DNA from: Desulfatibacillum alkenivorans DSM 16219
Lineage (GTDB): Bacteria > Desulfobacterota > Desulfobacteria > Desulfobacterales > Desulfatibacillaceae
Length of the DNA: 64,000 bases
Direction: 5' to 3'
Assembly: GCF_900142135.1 (NCBI RefSeq)
Contig: NZ_FQZU01000008.1
Coordinates: 117,001 to 181,000 of the forward strand
The notes below the pieces were generated by a model that did no database searches, was not told where the DNA came from, and saw nothing but the letters and a program-made list of their open reading frames with translations. Shown piece by piece: positions 1-7,594 of this stretch. Made by a program: the position numbers and the translations under genes. Position 1 is the first letter of the stretch, and every line of letters begins with the position of its first letter.

Positions 1-611
1 TCGCTTTCCGTGCCCAGGTATTGAAGCAGGGTGGTCATGGCGGAAAAAAGATACATGACCGCAATGCCCGCCAACACCATCATGGTCGGCCCGCCTTTTT
101 TGGAACTGGCCAGGGCGTACATGAAAAGCACGGCGACCAACGAAAAGAAAAAGGCGTTGGAAGCCACCATGGTTTTCGGGTTGCTGGTAATGCCGAACTC
201 CAATACCACCGCCATGGCCGCGCCGAACCCCGCCGCGGATGAAACTCCCACGGTGAACGGGCTGGCCAGAGGGTTTCGCAACACGCTCTGAATCGCCACG
301 CCGGAGACAGCCAGACCCATGCCGGCGACCACCGCCATAACAGCCCGGGGCAAACGAATATCCCAGACGATTTTATATTCCAGGCTTTCTGAAAGAACGC
401 CGCCGGGCCTGATCAGTCCTTCCAGAATGGAAGAGTAAACCTCCCAGGGAGAAATGGTCACGCTGCCTAACGCCGCTGCACAAATGGAGGCGATAATTAC
501 AATCCCGCCTCCAAAGAGAATCGCCGCCCATTTTTTTTGACGGCCGGGAATGTTGAGCGCCTTGCCTTTAATCTCCTCAGGGGCCGAGTGAGCTATTGCA
601 CTTGCTTTCAT
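1..611 (-). CDS. FecCD-family ABC transporter permease (3' part outside window)
   Basis: Inner-membrane permease of an iron-siderophore, heme or vitamin B12 type ABC importer. The reverse strand reads an uninterrupted frame of about 203 codons from ATG at 611 to the window edge. The C-terminal part is missing because the window stops, not because of a visible lesion. A basic N-terminus is followed by several hydrophobic segments. The family hallmark (RLPRAVMAVVAGMGLAVSG, then LRNPLASPFTVGVSS) sits around residues 87-125. It starts 9 nt after the TPR gene stop, so it is probably the last visible gene of the TonB operon. It is a paralogue of the permease at 7578, which has the same LASPFTLGVSSGAGFGA stretch. 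Its binding protein and ATPase presumably lie beyond position 1. The family is certain; the substrate is not. Confidence 0.9.
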   Translation of the reverse strand, partial: MKASAIAHSAPEEIKGKALNIPGRQKKWAAILFGGGIVIIASICAAALGSVTISPWEVYSSILEGLIRPGGVLSESLEYKIVWDIRLPRAVMAVVAGMGLAVSGVAIQSVLRNPLASPFTVGVSSAAGFGAAMAVVLEFGITSNPKTMVASNAFFFSLVAVLFMYALASSKKGGPTMMVLAGIAVMYLFSAMTTLLQYLGTES

Positions 612-620
612 AGGGCGGTT

Positions 621-1919
621 TTAGGACAACCTCTTGAGCATATTCTTCGCTTCCTTGCTGTGGCTCTGGAAGGTCGTCGCCTTTTGAAAAGCCAGGTTGG
701 CCTTGTTTTTATCGCCATGGGCCAAAGCCGAATATCCGGCCATGAGCCAGGCTCTGCCCGGAGAGCATCCTTCCTTGGCGGCCTTTTCGTAGGCTGCACA
801 AGCATCGCAGAATTTCCCCGACTCATAAAAAATGTCGGCCCGCAGCATGGTCAGCTCTTTGTCCTTCAAACGCCCCGCGTGCTTGTCCAGCAAAGCTATT
901 GCTTTGTCGGTCTGTTGCATGCGCCGGTAGCAATACACCCCCTGCCTCACCATGGATGCGGTCAACTCCTTTTCCGGCAAAAGCTCCAAGATGGCCACGG
1001 CCTCCGCCGGAACGTCCAGGACCAGAAAAAGGTCGGCGGCCAGCTTCTGTTCTTCTTCATTCCATGGGGTGATTTTTCCATAAGCCCATAAGGCCATCAG
1101 GCCTTCCTCCAGGCGGTTTTCAGACAGATGCAGATTAGCCAGGGCTTTCCACCATATGGGATCCCCGGGCTCCTTATCCACAAGCCGTTTCACCAGACTC
1201 AGGGCTTTTTTGTTCATCTCCAAATCAAGATACTGATGCAGCAGGAACTCGTTCCATCTGCGCCATTCATTGCCTTCCGTATTGACGGCCAGATATTCCA
1301 CCAGCTGCAACGCCCTCTTGGGCTGCTTGTTTCCCAAATAGGCATGTACCGCGTATTCTCTCCATTGGTTGGTCACCTGCTGGGGAAACTCCTTAAAAAG
1401 GCGTTCAAAGGCTGCGATGGAGTCCGCATATTGCTCCGTCATAAGAAAGGCCGCCGCCGCCGAATACAAAAGGTCGGATTTTTTTTCCTCTCCAGTATTG
1501 TACGCCTGCAAAAAGCACTGGCCAGCCTTCAGAGTGTCGCCCATTTCGTGACACAGTACGGCCATGTTGCTCCACGCTGCGGAATAATTGGGATCCGCCT
1601 TGACGGCTTGCTCAAAGCAGGCCAGGGCGCCCTTGTAGTCCTTGGCCATATACCGGGCGTTGCCCTCGCCGAATTCCACCATGGCCCGGGCTTCTTCCAT
1701 GTCTTTGGCGTTTTTGGGATCTTGCTTGAACTTGCATAGCAAGGCCGCAGCTTCCGCTGGCTTGTTTTCATTCATAGCCGTATAGGCTTTGTAGAGAACT
1801 TGCCGGACCGGCAAAGGCAGCGATTCCTGCGAGTCCGCCTTGGCAAAGCAGATTCCCGGAACGAGCAGTCCAACAGTCACAATCGCCAACATCACATTTT
1901 TGAATCTACATCTGAACAT
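621..1919 (-). CDS. Secreted TPR-repeat protein of the TonB operon
   Basis: A 432-residue protein with an N-terminal signal peptide (hydrophobic run ending near GICFAKA, about residue 27). Degenerate tetratricopeptide repeats fill the rest; the clearest is around residues 90-125 (AKDYKGALACFEQAVKADPNYSAAWSNMA), and others continue to the C-terminus. TPR proteins are protein-interaction scaffolds, and a TPR gene accompanies TtpC-type (TonB2-like) energy-transducing systems in other bacteria. It lies 45 nt after tonB and 9 nt before the FecCD permease. A periplasmic scaffold linking TonB/ExbBD to receptors is an inference. The fold is clear and the exact role unknown. Confidence 0.88.
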   Translation of the reverse strand: MFRCRFKNVMLAIVTVGLLVPGICFAKADSQESLPLPVRQVLYKAYTAMNENKPAEAAALLCKFKQDPKNAKDMEEARAMVEFGEGNARYMAKDYKGALACFEQAVKADPNYSAAWSNMAVLCHEMGDTLKAGQCFLQAYNTGEEKKSDLLYSAAAAFLMTEQYADSIAAFERLFKEFPQQVTNQWREYAVHAYLGNKQPKRALQLVEYLAVNTEGNEWRRWNEFLLHQYLDLEMNKKALSLVKRLVDKEPGDPIWWKALANLHLSENRLEEGLMALWAYGKITPWNEEEQKLAADLFLVLDVPAEAVAILELLPEKELTASMVRQGVYCYRRMQQTDKAIALLDKHAGRLKDKELTMLRADIFYESGKFCDACAAYEKAAKEGCSPGRAWLMAGYSALAHGDKNKANLAFQKATTFQSHSKEAKNMLKRLS

Positions 1920-1964
1920 GATGCCATCCTTATGCGCCTTCTTATTGTTGGAAGGCCTTTTTGC

Positions 1965-2705
1965 TTATTCAAAAACAAACTCAATAGTCCTTTTACGCTG
2001 CGTCCTGACCGGCCTGCCGTCCACGGTGGGATGACTGAACTTCCAGGAAGGCAGGGTGCGGAGCACTTCCTGCTCAAAGATCCCTTCAGGCTCTGCGCCC
2101 AAGATAGTCACTTTGGTAACCTCGCCCTTTTCATTGATATCGAACAGAACTGTTACGGAGCCTTCTATGCCCATTTTTCTGGCCCTGAACGGGAACATAG
2201 GCCGGGGCGTATACACAGGCGTCAACGGCGAGTCCAACTCGCTCTCCAGGAAGTCCATTTGCAAATCCGGCGGCTCAGGCGGCGCGGTCATGGAAAAATT
2301 TTCCAAGGGAGGAAGCGTCAGCCCGCCTGGGGCCGCCGGCAATCTGGGGTTGACGTCAAAGGCCAGGCGCGGCTTGTTGACCGCCGGCTTAGGCGGCGTG
2401 ATTGTTTTGAGGGCCTTTGTTTTGGTTTTTTGCGGTTCCTGCTGTTTTTTTTGCGGTTCCCGTTTACGCGCCGGTTGTTCGATTTTCTTTTGCCGGATAA
2501 CCGATACAGCGGCGATATCCGGACCTTTGGTGCGATCCGGCGTCGCCTTTGACATGAGCAAAGGCATCATCCCAAACAAAAGGAGGTTAAAAGCAAGACC
2601 CACAGCGACTGCGGCCGCCCAAAGCAAAGGTCCTCCCCCCAGACTGAAATGCGGATTCATGGACTTTATGGCTGCGCTATCGCCCAACTTAAGCCCCCTC
2701 TCCAT
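1965..2705 (-). CDS. tonB: Energy transducer TonB
   Basis: A 246-residue TonB-family protein. It passes the proton-motive force harvested by ExbB/ExbD to outer-membrane receptors. It has one N-terminal membrane anchor (about residues 27-52), a Lys/Pro/Gln-rich periplasmic spacer (about 75-130), and a C-terminal TonB domain (about 165-246) with the typical YTPRPMFPFRARKMGIEGSV start and WKFSHPTVDG segment. The 5' end overlaps exbD by 17 nt. An in-frame ATG at 2660 (Met16) is a possible alternative start that would remove the overlap. The natural clients are the three receptors on the opposite strand at 13336-20416. Confidence 0.93.
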   Translation of the reverse strand: MERGLKLGDSAAIKSMNPHFSLGGGPLLWAAAVAVGLAFNLLLFGMMPLLMSKATPDRTKGPDIAAVSVIRQKKIEQPARKREPQKKQQEPQKTKTKALKTITPPKPAVNKPRLAFDVNPRLPAAPGGLTLPPLENFSMTAPPEPPDLQMDFLESELDSPLTPVYTPRPMFPFRARKMGIEGSVTVLFDINEKGEVTKVTILGAEPEGIFEQEVLRTLPSWKFSHPTVDGRPVRTQRKRTIEFVFE

Positions 2706-3111
2706 CCAAGCTAGCCGCCAGGGAGACGTTTTTCGCCCCGGCCAGGCGGGCGTCGTCCATGACGGAAATCACCGTGCCGGTGCTGCTGTCCCGGTCTGCA
2801 ACCACAACCACCGAGCCTTCCGGGTTTTCAGCCAGCGCTCTTTCTACATGCAGCCTTACGGCCCTCACGTCGATTTCCCGCTTTTCCATGAATATGCGAT
2901 TATCTTTGGTCACCCCCACCAGGATGGTGGCTTTTTCCTTGGAAACAGCCGTGCTGGCGGTGGGGCGGTGAACGTCGATGCCTGTCTCGCGGACGAAGCT
3001 GGTGGTCACCAGAAAAAAAATCAGCAGAATAAAAACCATGTCGATCAGCGGCGACATGTTGATTTCCAGGTCTTTTCTGGCCGCCCTGCGGGCGTTGGAT
3101 ATTCCGATCAT
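2689..3111 (-). CDS. exbD: Biopolymer transport protein ExbD
   Basis: A 140-residue ExbD/TolR protein with a short cytoplasmic N-terminus, one transmembrane helix containing the conserved proton-carrying Asp (MSPLIDMVFILLIFFLVT, Asp about residue 24) and a periplasmic domain. It works with ExbB to convert proton flux into TonB movement. The start codon overlaps the exbB stop as ATGA, which indicates translational coupling. Family assignment is secure. Confidence 0.94.
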   Translation of the reverse strand: MIGISNARRAARKDLEINMSPLIDMVFILLIFFLVTTSFVRETGIDVHRPTASTAVSKEKATILVGVTKDNRIFMEKREIDVRAVRLHVERALAENPEGSVVVVADRDSSTGTVISVMDDARLAGAKNVSLAASLDGEGA

Positions 3112-3743
3112 GCCGGATGCTCCTGTATGGATGCCGCGTGGACCGAAAGATGAATCACGATCCGCGAAAGCCTGTTTTTTATATTTTCCACGCGTTTTTC
3201 CAAAAACGCTTTCATGTACACGGCCGGGATGGCGATCAGCAGCCCCGTCTCGGTGGTGACCAATGCCTCGGAAATGCTTTGGGCCATGGCCTGGGCGTTG
3301 CCCGTTCCGAAGGCTGACAGCACGTCAAACGCGGCCATCATGCCGAGCACCGTTCCCAAGAGCCCCAGCAGGGGCGCAATGCCAGCCAGGGCGCCGATGG
3401 ACGCCAGGTTGTCGTCCAGACGGGTGGAAAGCGCTTTTTCCACTTCCAGCAAAATGCCCCGGTCGCTTTCAGGCTGGCCCGTTCTGCGGGCGAGAAAAGC
3501 CTGGATCATCATACGGGCGGCGCCATGGGGGTTGCCCGGGCCTTCCACCCGGCCTTTCATAACCCATTCTTCGGCCTGGGCGCGGCCTGCGTCTCCCCGG
3601 GAAAGACGAAAAACCACCAACGCCTTGTGGGCGATTAAAAAACCCAAAGCCAGGGACGTCAGAGCCAGGGGAATCATCACCGGTCCGCCGGCCCTGAAAT
3701 GCGCGGCTACGTCCCAAAGCGCCCAATAGACTGCTGCACTCAT
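3108..3743 (-). CDS. exbB: MotA/TolQ/ExbB proton-channel protein
   Basis: A 211-residue ExbB-type channel subunit. I place the start at ATG 3743 because it overlaps the upstream stop as ATGA and gives a normal ExbB beginning (MSAAVYWALWDVAAHF). The longer upstream reading of this frame, to 4214, is a low-complexity shadow of the neighbouring gene. Three hydrophobic segments are visible. The conserved TolQ region lies at about residues 115-185 (LASIGALAGIAPLLGLLGTVLGM, then ISEALVTTETGLLIAIPA). It should form the stator with ExbD. This is the short member of the two TolQ-family proteins in the operon. Confidence 0.92.
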   Translation of the reverse strand: MSAAVYWALWDVAAHFRAGGPVMIPLALTSLALGFLIAHKALVVFRLSRGDAGRAQAEEWVMKGRVEGPGNPHGAARMMIQAFLARRTGQPESDRGILLEVEKALSTRLDDNLASIGALAGIAPLLGLLGTVLGMMAAFDVLSAFGTGNAQAMAQSISEALVTTETGLLIAIPAVYMKAFLEKRVENIKNRLSRIVIHLSVHAASIQEHPA

Positions 3744-5209
3744 GCCGCCTTCTCCACGGAAACATTGCCGGCGGGCTCGGAGCATAGTTCGTTCACCAGA
3801 ACCATGGATTTTTCCTCCATCTGCGCCACGTTGCGCTCCACCATCCTCGAAAGCAGGACGTGAGCTACGGTGACCGGTATGGCCACGGCCAGGCCCAGCA
3901 TGGTGGTGACCAGGGCCTCGGAAATGCCCCCGGACATGAGCCTGGGATCTCCCGTTCCCGCTACGGTGATTACGTGAAAGGTGTTGATCATGCCGGTCAC
4001 GGTTCCCAGCAAGCCCAATAAGGGAGCGATGGCGGCCAGCATGCCCAGGGTGGGCAGAAAACGTTCCAGCCGGGGGATTTGCCTTAAAATGGCTTCGCCC
4101 AGGATATTCTCCATGTCCGCCCGGCAGCGTCCCCGGCAGGATAGCCCTGCAGCCAGCACCAAAGGAACCGGCCGGTTTCCCTTTTGGGTGCACGCCTGCA
4201 TGCAGGCGTCCCACTTGCCCTGACGCGCAAGGGTCACCACCTTTTCCATAAGCACGTCCACGTTGGTGCGGACTCTCAGCAAAAAGATGAGGCGCTCGAT
4301 CACCAATAGGCAGGCCAAAACCGCGATGAACAGAATGGGCCAGACAATCAGGCCGCCGCTTTTGATTTGCTCCTTATAATCCAGCCGATGGGCGAACTGC
4401 CGCAGGGCCGCGCCTCGGGATACGTCCACCGGAACCGTCTCGGTTTTTCCCGCCATGTAGTCCGCCAGTTGAGCGCGCATGCGGGCGGGCGAGGGTTTTG
4501 ATAACTGGAAAAACGTTTGGGACGGCTCGGAATACAGCAGAAAATCCGCGTCTCCGTCCAGGCTGGCCATGGCGGAGAAATTGCCCAATGTCATAACCTG
4601 GGCCTCCCGGGTTTTCCCTTCTCTGGTGACAATGGGAATTTGCTCCCTGCGCACCTGGCCGCTGTGGACGATTTCCGAAACCAGCAGTTCCACCATGAGC
4701 GACAGATCGTCCATGGAAGGGTAACCCTGACCCTGAGATAATTTCCTGATGCCTTCGATGCGCGGGTCCAACCCCAAAGCGCTCTGGGGGCTTTGCAGCA
4801 GCAGGGCGTCCAGGTCTTTGGCGTTGCTGCGGATGAAACCCAGCAACTCCTTGACGTCGGCTTCCGCAATAGCAACCTCTTTGGTCAATTCCTTATTCCG
4901 GGCGTCCAGTTCGGCGATATGCTTTTCAACCGCGTCGGTTTCCTGGGCAAGCCCTTTGCTTTTAACTTCCATTTCAGCAACGGCCTGCTTCAGTTTGGCT
5001 CTGTCCGCAAAGATCTCCGCCTGGATTTTCCTGGCTTCTTCCAGGGCTTCCGCCTTTTCGGCCTGCGCTTCTTTTGCAAGCCGCTCCCTGGCCATTTGCG
5101 CTTCCACGCGGGCCGTGCGCACATCTCCGGCCCAGGCTGCGCCGGCAATAAAAAAGAGCCCCATGACGATGGACGTGAACACTTTTATCTTGGATATTTG
5201 TTTCATCAT
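3740..5209 (-). CDS. TtpC-like TolQ/ExbB protein with periplasmic coiled-coil domain
   Basis: A 489-residue protein combining an N-terminal signal-like segment (ending near GAAWAGD), a long charged coiled-coil region (about residues 30-150, rich in Glu/Lys/Ala), a globular periplasmic part, and a C-terminal MotA/TolQ/ExbB domain with three membrane segments (about 290-475; LAAIAPLLGLLGTVTGM and ISEALVTTMLGLAVAIP). This architecture matches TtpC, the extra component of TonB2-type systems. I chose ATG 5209 because it overlaps the DUF3450 stop (ATGATGA); ATG 5206 is equally possible. The stop overlaps exbB as ATGA. Reading further upstream to 5350 would run into the DUF3450 gene. Confidence 0.9.
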   Translation of the reverse strand: MMKQISKIKVFTSIVMGLFFIAGAAWAGDVRTARVEAQMARERLAKEAQAEKAEALEEARKIQAEIFADRAKLKQAVAEMEVKSKGLAQETDAVEKHIAELDARNKELTKEVAIAEADVKELLGFIRSNAKDLDALLLQSPQSALGLDPRIEGIRKLSQGQGYPSMDDLSLMVELLVSEIVHSGQVRREQIPIVTREGKTREAQVMTLGNFSAMASLDGDADFLLYSEPSQTFFQLSKPSPARMRAQLADYMAGKTETVPVDVSRGAALRQFAHRLDYKEQIKSGGLIVWPILFIAVLACLLVIERLIFLLRVRTNVDVLMEKVVTLARQGKWDACMQACTQKGNRPVPLVLAAGLSCRGRCRADMENILGEAILRQIPRLERFLPTLGMLAAIAPLLGLLGTVTGMINTFHVITVAGTGDPRLMSGGISEALVTTMLGLAVAIPVTVAHVLLSRMVERNVAQMEEKSMVLVNELCSEPAGNVSVEKAA

Positions 5210-5961
5210 GGATTCACCTTTCCCAGCGGCAGAGAGACGATGTCCATGGGAAGCTGCTTTTGCGCCATGGAAAAAGCCCTGGAAAGCTCCGGGACGAACT
5301 TTGCCGGAAGGCGCCGCCACTGACCGGTCGCGGAATCCAAGATCCCGCACTGCTTTTCATCCAGGGTTTGGCAGAACATGGCCAGCCTGCCGAATCGCAG
5401 CACATTGGCCCGGATGTCCGCGCCTTCCACGTTCAAGGTTTCGGCATACACTTCCACCGTGTTTCCGTATTCCGCCTCCACCAAAAAAGATTCCATGACC
5501 TTGCGGTACATTTCTCCGGGAGAGATGTCGGGCGCGGAAATGGTTGTCCTGAGCCTGTCCAGACGAGCCTGTCTTTCGGGTATTAAAAATGCGTCGCCTT
5601 CATAGATAAGCAGTTCCAGGCGGGATAAAGAGTCATGCAGAAATGGGGTCAACTCCTCGCCCATGCGGCGGGCGTTTTCAAGCCGGGTCTGCTTTTGAAC
5701 CACCGCCTGTTCCAGGGACTGCTCCTGTTCTTTAGAGGCTTTCAGAGTCTTGGTCTGTTGTTCCACCAAAGACTGCAGTTCTCTGTAACGGGCTTCCAGT
5801 TCCTGGCGTTCAGCGCCCCATTCGTCCATTTTCTTCTGAGCGTCTTGGCGGATGTGAATTGAATCGCCAAGAGGCTTTTCCACCGTGTCCAGCACATTTC
5901 CCGCTAACGCCGGCGAAGCAGCCAGCATCAGCAGAAAGCATAAAAAGTATTTCGGGTTCAA
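5206..5961 (-). CDS. DUF3450 family periplasmic coiled-coil protein
   Basis: A 251-residue protein with a signal peptide (cleavage near SPALAGN, about residue 21), a long coiled coil (about 35-110, Glu/Gln-rich) and a C-terminal domain. DUF3450 proteins are typically encoded just ahead of TtpC/ExbB/ExbD/TonB2 genes, exactly as here. It is the first gene of the leftward TonB operon, with its stop overlapping the ttpC-like start. A periplasmic partner bridging TtpC to the envelope is inferred; no enzymatic motif is visible. An intrinsic terminator (6034-6089) lies about 75 nt upstream of the start, so transcription must begin downstream of it or read through it. Confidence 0.88.
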   Translation of the reverse strand: MNPKYFLCFLLMLAASPALAGNVLDTVEKPLGDSIHIRQDAQKKMDEWGAERQELEARYRELQSLVEQQTKTLKASKEQEQSLEQAVVQKQTRLENARRMGEELTPFLHDSLSRLELLIYEGDAFLIPERQARLDRLRTTISAPDISPGEMYRKVMESFLVEAEYGNTVEVYAETLNVEGADIRANVLRFGRLAMFCQTLDEKQCGILDSATGQWRRLPAKFVPELSRAFSMAQKQLPMDIVSLPLGKVNP

Positions 5962-6033
5962 GCCGTACTCCTTTGGCAGCCAAAAATTTCAGGCCTCCAG
6001 GCCTGGCAAGGTTGCTGGTTCTGTTTTGGCAAT

Positions 6034-6089
6034 AAAAAAGGCCATCAAGGTCGCTCCCAAAAAACTGGGATGACTGACCTTCATGGCCT
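6034..6089 (-). terminator. Intrinsic terminator upstream of the TonB operon
   Basis: On the reverse strand the arms at 6076-6089 and 6039-6052 pair over 13 of 14 positions (AGGCCAT.AAGGTC with its complement, one C/C mismatch), with an inner CCCA/TGGG stem. A run of six T follows. It acts only on leftward transcripts, meaning those from the 48-codon frame at 6100-6246 or from a leader of the DUF3450 operon. Confidence 0.75.
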
Positions 6090-6099
6090 GATTGATTTT

Positions 6100-6246
6100 C
6101 TAACCGACTTTTCCAACTAATTCAGGATGCGCCTTCCCCGATGCAATGCGCAATCCCTGATTTGCTTTTCGGACTTCAATATCCGGCTTGATGCGGTCAA
6201 AAGCATAAACGCATGCCATAATGGAGTCAAGCAGATTTATTCCCAT
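6100..6246 (-). CDS. Possible small protein, 48 residues
   Basis: The reverse strand has an open frame ATG 6246 to TAG 6100. It encodes 48 residues starting MGINLLDSIMACVYAFDRI and ending HPELVGKVG. A second in-frame ATG is at codon 10. The frame stays open upstream to about 6319 without another standard start. Composition is protein-like rather than low complexity, but no family is recognised and no strong ribosome-binding site is seen. Its best support is position: an intrinsic terminator begins 11 nt after the stop. It could instead be leader RNA of the TonB operon. Confidence 0.3.
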   Translation of the reverse strand: MGINLLDSIMACVYAFDRIKPDIEVRKANQGLRIASGKAHPELVGKVG

Positions 6247-6344
6247 CCGGGTAAATAATTCTCTTTTTAGATATAAACTATTGATACCTTGTATATTAAT
6301 TGCCAGGTGGGGATGGGGCTATTCATCCCATGGCATGAAAAAAC

Positions 6345-6373
6345 TTGACACGCCCCCCACGCACGGCTATAGG
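6345..6373 (+). promoter_or_regulatory. Sigma70-like promoter of the rightward import operon
   Basis: TTGACA (6345-6350), a 17-nt spacer and TATAGG (6368-6373) form a near-consensus promoter pointing to the binding-protein gene. Predicted transcripts would carry a leader of about 200 nt with several stems (GCTTCGG/CCGAAGC at about 6385-6406; CCGTCCG/CGGACGG at about 6463-6487) and the terminator at 6497-6549. A GCCA..GGGATG/CATCCC..TGGC hairpin sits just upstream, at 6302-6334. Confidence 0.6.
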
Positions 6374-6496
6374 CTGCCAATCACGCTTCGGAAAAGACCC
6401 CGAAGCATCCGCTGGTAAGAAACCGGCTGAAAATACACTATTTTTAACAAAGAAAAATTGAGCCGTCCGAACCCATCAAACCGGACGGATGTTTAG

Positions 6497-6549
6497 AAAA
6501 GCCACGAAGGCTCTTCAAGAGGATTCCCCTTTTGAGTCTCGTGGCTTTT
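6497..6549 (+). terminator. Intrinsic terminator/attenuator directly before the import operon
   Basis: Perfect 11-bp arms AAAAGCCACGA (6497-6507) and TCGTGGCTTTT (6539-6549) end in a five-T run, with extra pairing inside the loop. The structure lies between the predicted promoter and the first gene, whose start is only about 28 nt further on. The A-tract on the left makes it potentially bidirectional. Placement suggests attenuation; no known riboswitch consensus (cobalamin in particular) was recognised in the leader. Confidence 0.7.
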
Positions 6550-6577
6550 TGTGTTTATGGCCCAGGGAGGTTGTTTG

Positions 6578-7594
6578 TTGTTTGCTCGAAATTTATTTGT
6601 ATTTACAGTAGCTTGTCTCCTTTTTCCGGCCTTGGTTTTTGCGGGGCGGGATAGGGTGGAGGTCATGGACGCACGGGGAAAAAAGATCGTCCTGCGCACT
6701 CCCATCAAGTCCGCCGTGGTTCTCACGACGGACGGCATAGAAGTGCTCAGGACCCTGGACGTCGGAGACCTGATTGTTGGAGCAAGCAGCCTGATCTGGA
6801 AAGAGCCTGAACTCTGGCCCGAATTGCAGAATGTGGCCAATGTGGGCAAGTGGAACGACCCTGACCCCGAAGCCATCGTGCGCCTCATGCCGGACCTGGT
6901 GCTTTGCTACGGCCATAACCCGGGGTCCTCCCTGGAGGAAAAGGTCGGCGGCCTGGGCATCCAAATTTTGCGCATCGATTGCTTCAGGCCTTCCACAATT
7001 AAGGGTGAAATACGCACTCTGGGCAGGATATTCGGCCGGGATGAAAAAGCCGAAGAATTTCTTTCCTGGCTGGAAGCGCACGAAAAGGCCGTTTTGGATT
7101 GCTTCGACCATTCCGGCAAGCCAATCGTCGCGTACATGGAAGCGTATTCCGATTTTAAGGCTTCAGGAACAGGAACCGCCATGCATGAGCTATGCAAAAT
7201 GTCCGGCGGCGTCAACATTGCCGAGACCACGGAACTGCAAAATCCGGAAGTCACCACCGAGTGGGTATTGTCCATGGCGCCCGACGCCGTAATTAAAGCC
7301 GGCAGCATCAAACGAGCGTATTCCACGGATTCGGATCAGGAAATCAGGGATTTGTATACGCATATTCTTGACCGTCCTGGGTTCAGCCAACTTCCGGCCG
7401 TAAAAAACGGTCAATTTCATATCCTGGCCGGGGACATTGGACCTGGGCCAAGGTATGTGGTCGGCCTGGCCTACATGGCAAAGTGGTTTTATCCGGATTC
7501 TTGCGGCGGCCTGGACCCCGCCGCCATGCATAGAGAGTATATGGAGCGGTTCCAGGGGCTTCCGCTAAAGGGGTATTATGTTTTTCCAGAATAG
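6578..7594 (+). CDS. Periplasmic binding protein, FepB/BtuF family
   Basis: A 338-residue substrate-binding protein of the Peripla_BP_2 class for siderophore, heme or cobalamin importers. A signal peptide covers about residues 1-24 (LFVFTVACLLFPALVFAG). The mature part has the usual two-lobe pattern: VEVMDARGKKIVLRTPIKSAVVL at the start, then DPDPEAIVRLMPDLVLCYG at about 95-115. I chose TTG 6578 because CAGGGAGG (6563-6570) lies at ideal spacing ahead of it. GTG 6551 and ATG 6557 are in frame but would put that Shine-Dalgarno inside the gene and begin at the terminator. The end overlaps the permease start by 17 nt. It is the first gene of the rightward operon. Confidence 0.9.
   Translation: MFARNLFVFTVACLLFPALVFAGRDRVEVMDARGKKIVLRTPIKSAVVLTTDGIEVLRTLDVGDLIVGASSLIWKEPELWPELQNVANVGKWNDPDPEAIVRLMPDLVLCYGHNPGSSLEEKVGGLGIQILRIDCFRPSTIKGEIRTLGRIFGRDEKAEEFLSWLEAHEKAVLDCFDHSGKPIVAYMEAYSDFKASGTGTAMHELCKMSGGVNIAETTELQNPEVTTEWVLSMAPDAVIKAGSIKRAYSTDSDQEIRDLYTHILDRPGFSQLPAVKNGQFHILAGDIGPGPRYVVGLAYMAKWFYPDSCGGLDPAAMHREYMERFQGLPLKGYYVFPE

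Noticed and set aside
3744-4214. N-terminal extension of the exbB frame
   Set aside because: Out-of-frame reading of the TtpC-like gene; Gly/His/Arg-rich composition and the ATGA overlap at 3743 fix the real start.
6374-6496. Cobalamin riboswitch in the leader of the import operon
   Set aside because: Looked for because of the cobN-like gene, but the B12-box type sequence and the conserved core were not found; only generic hairpins are present.
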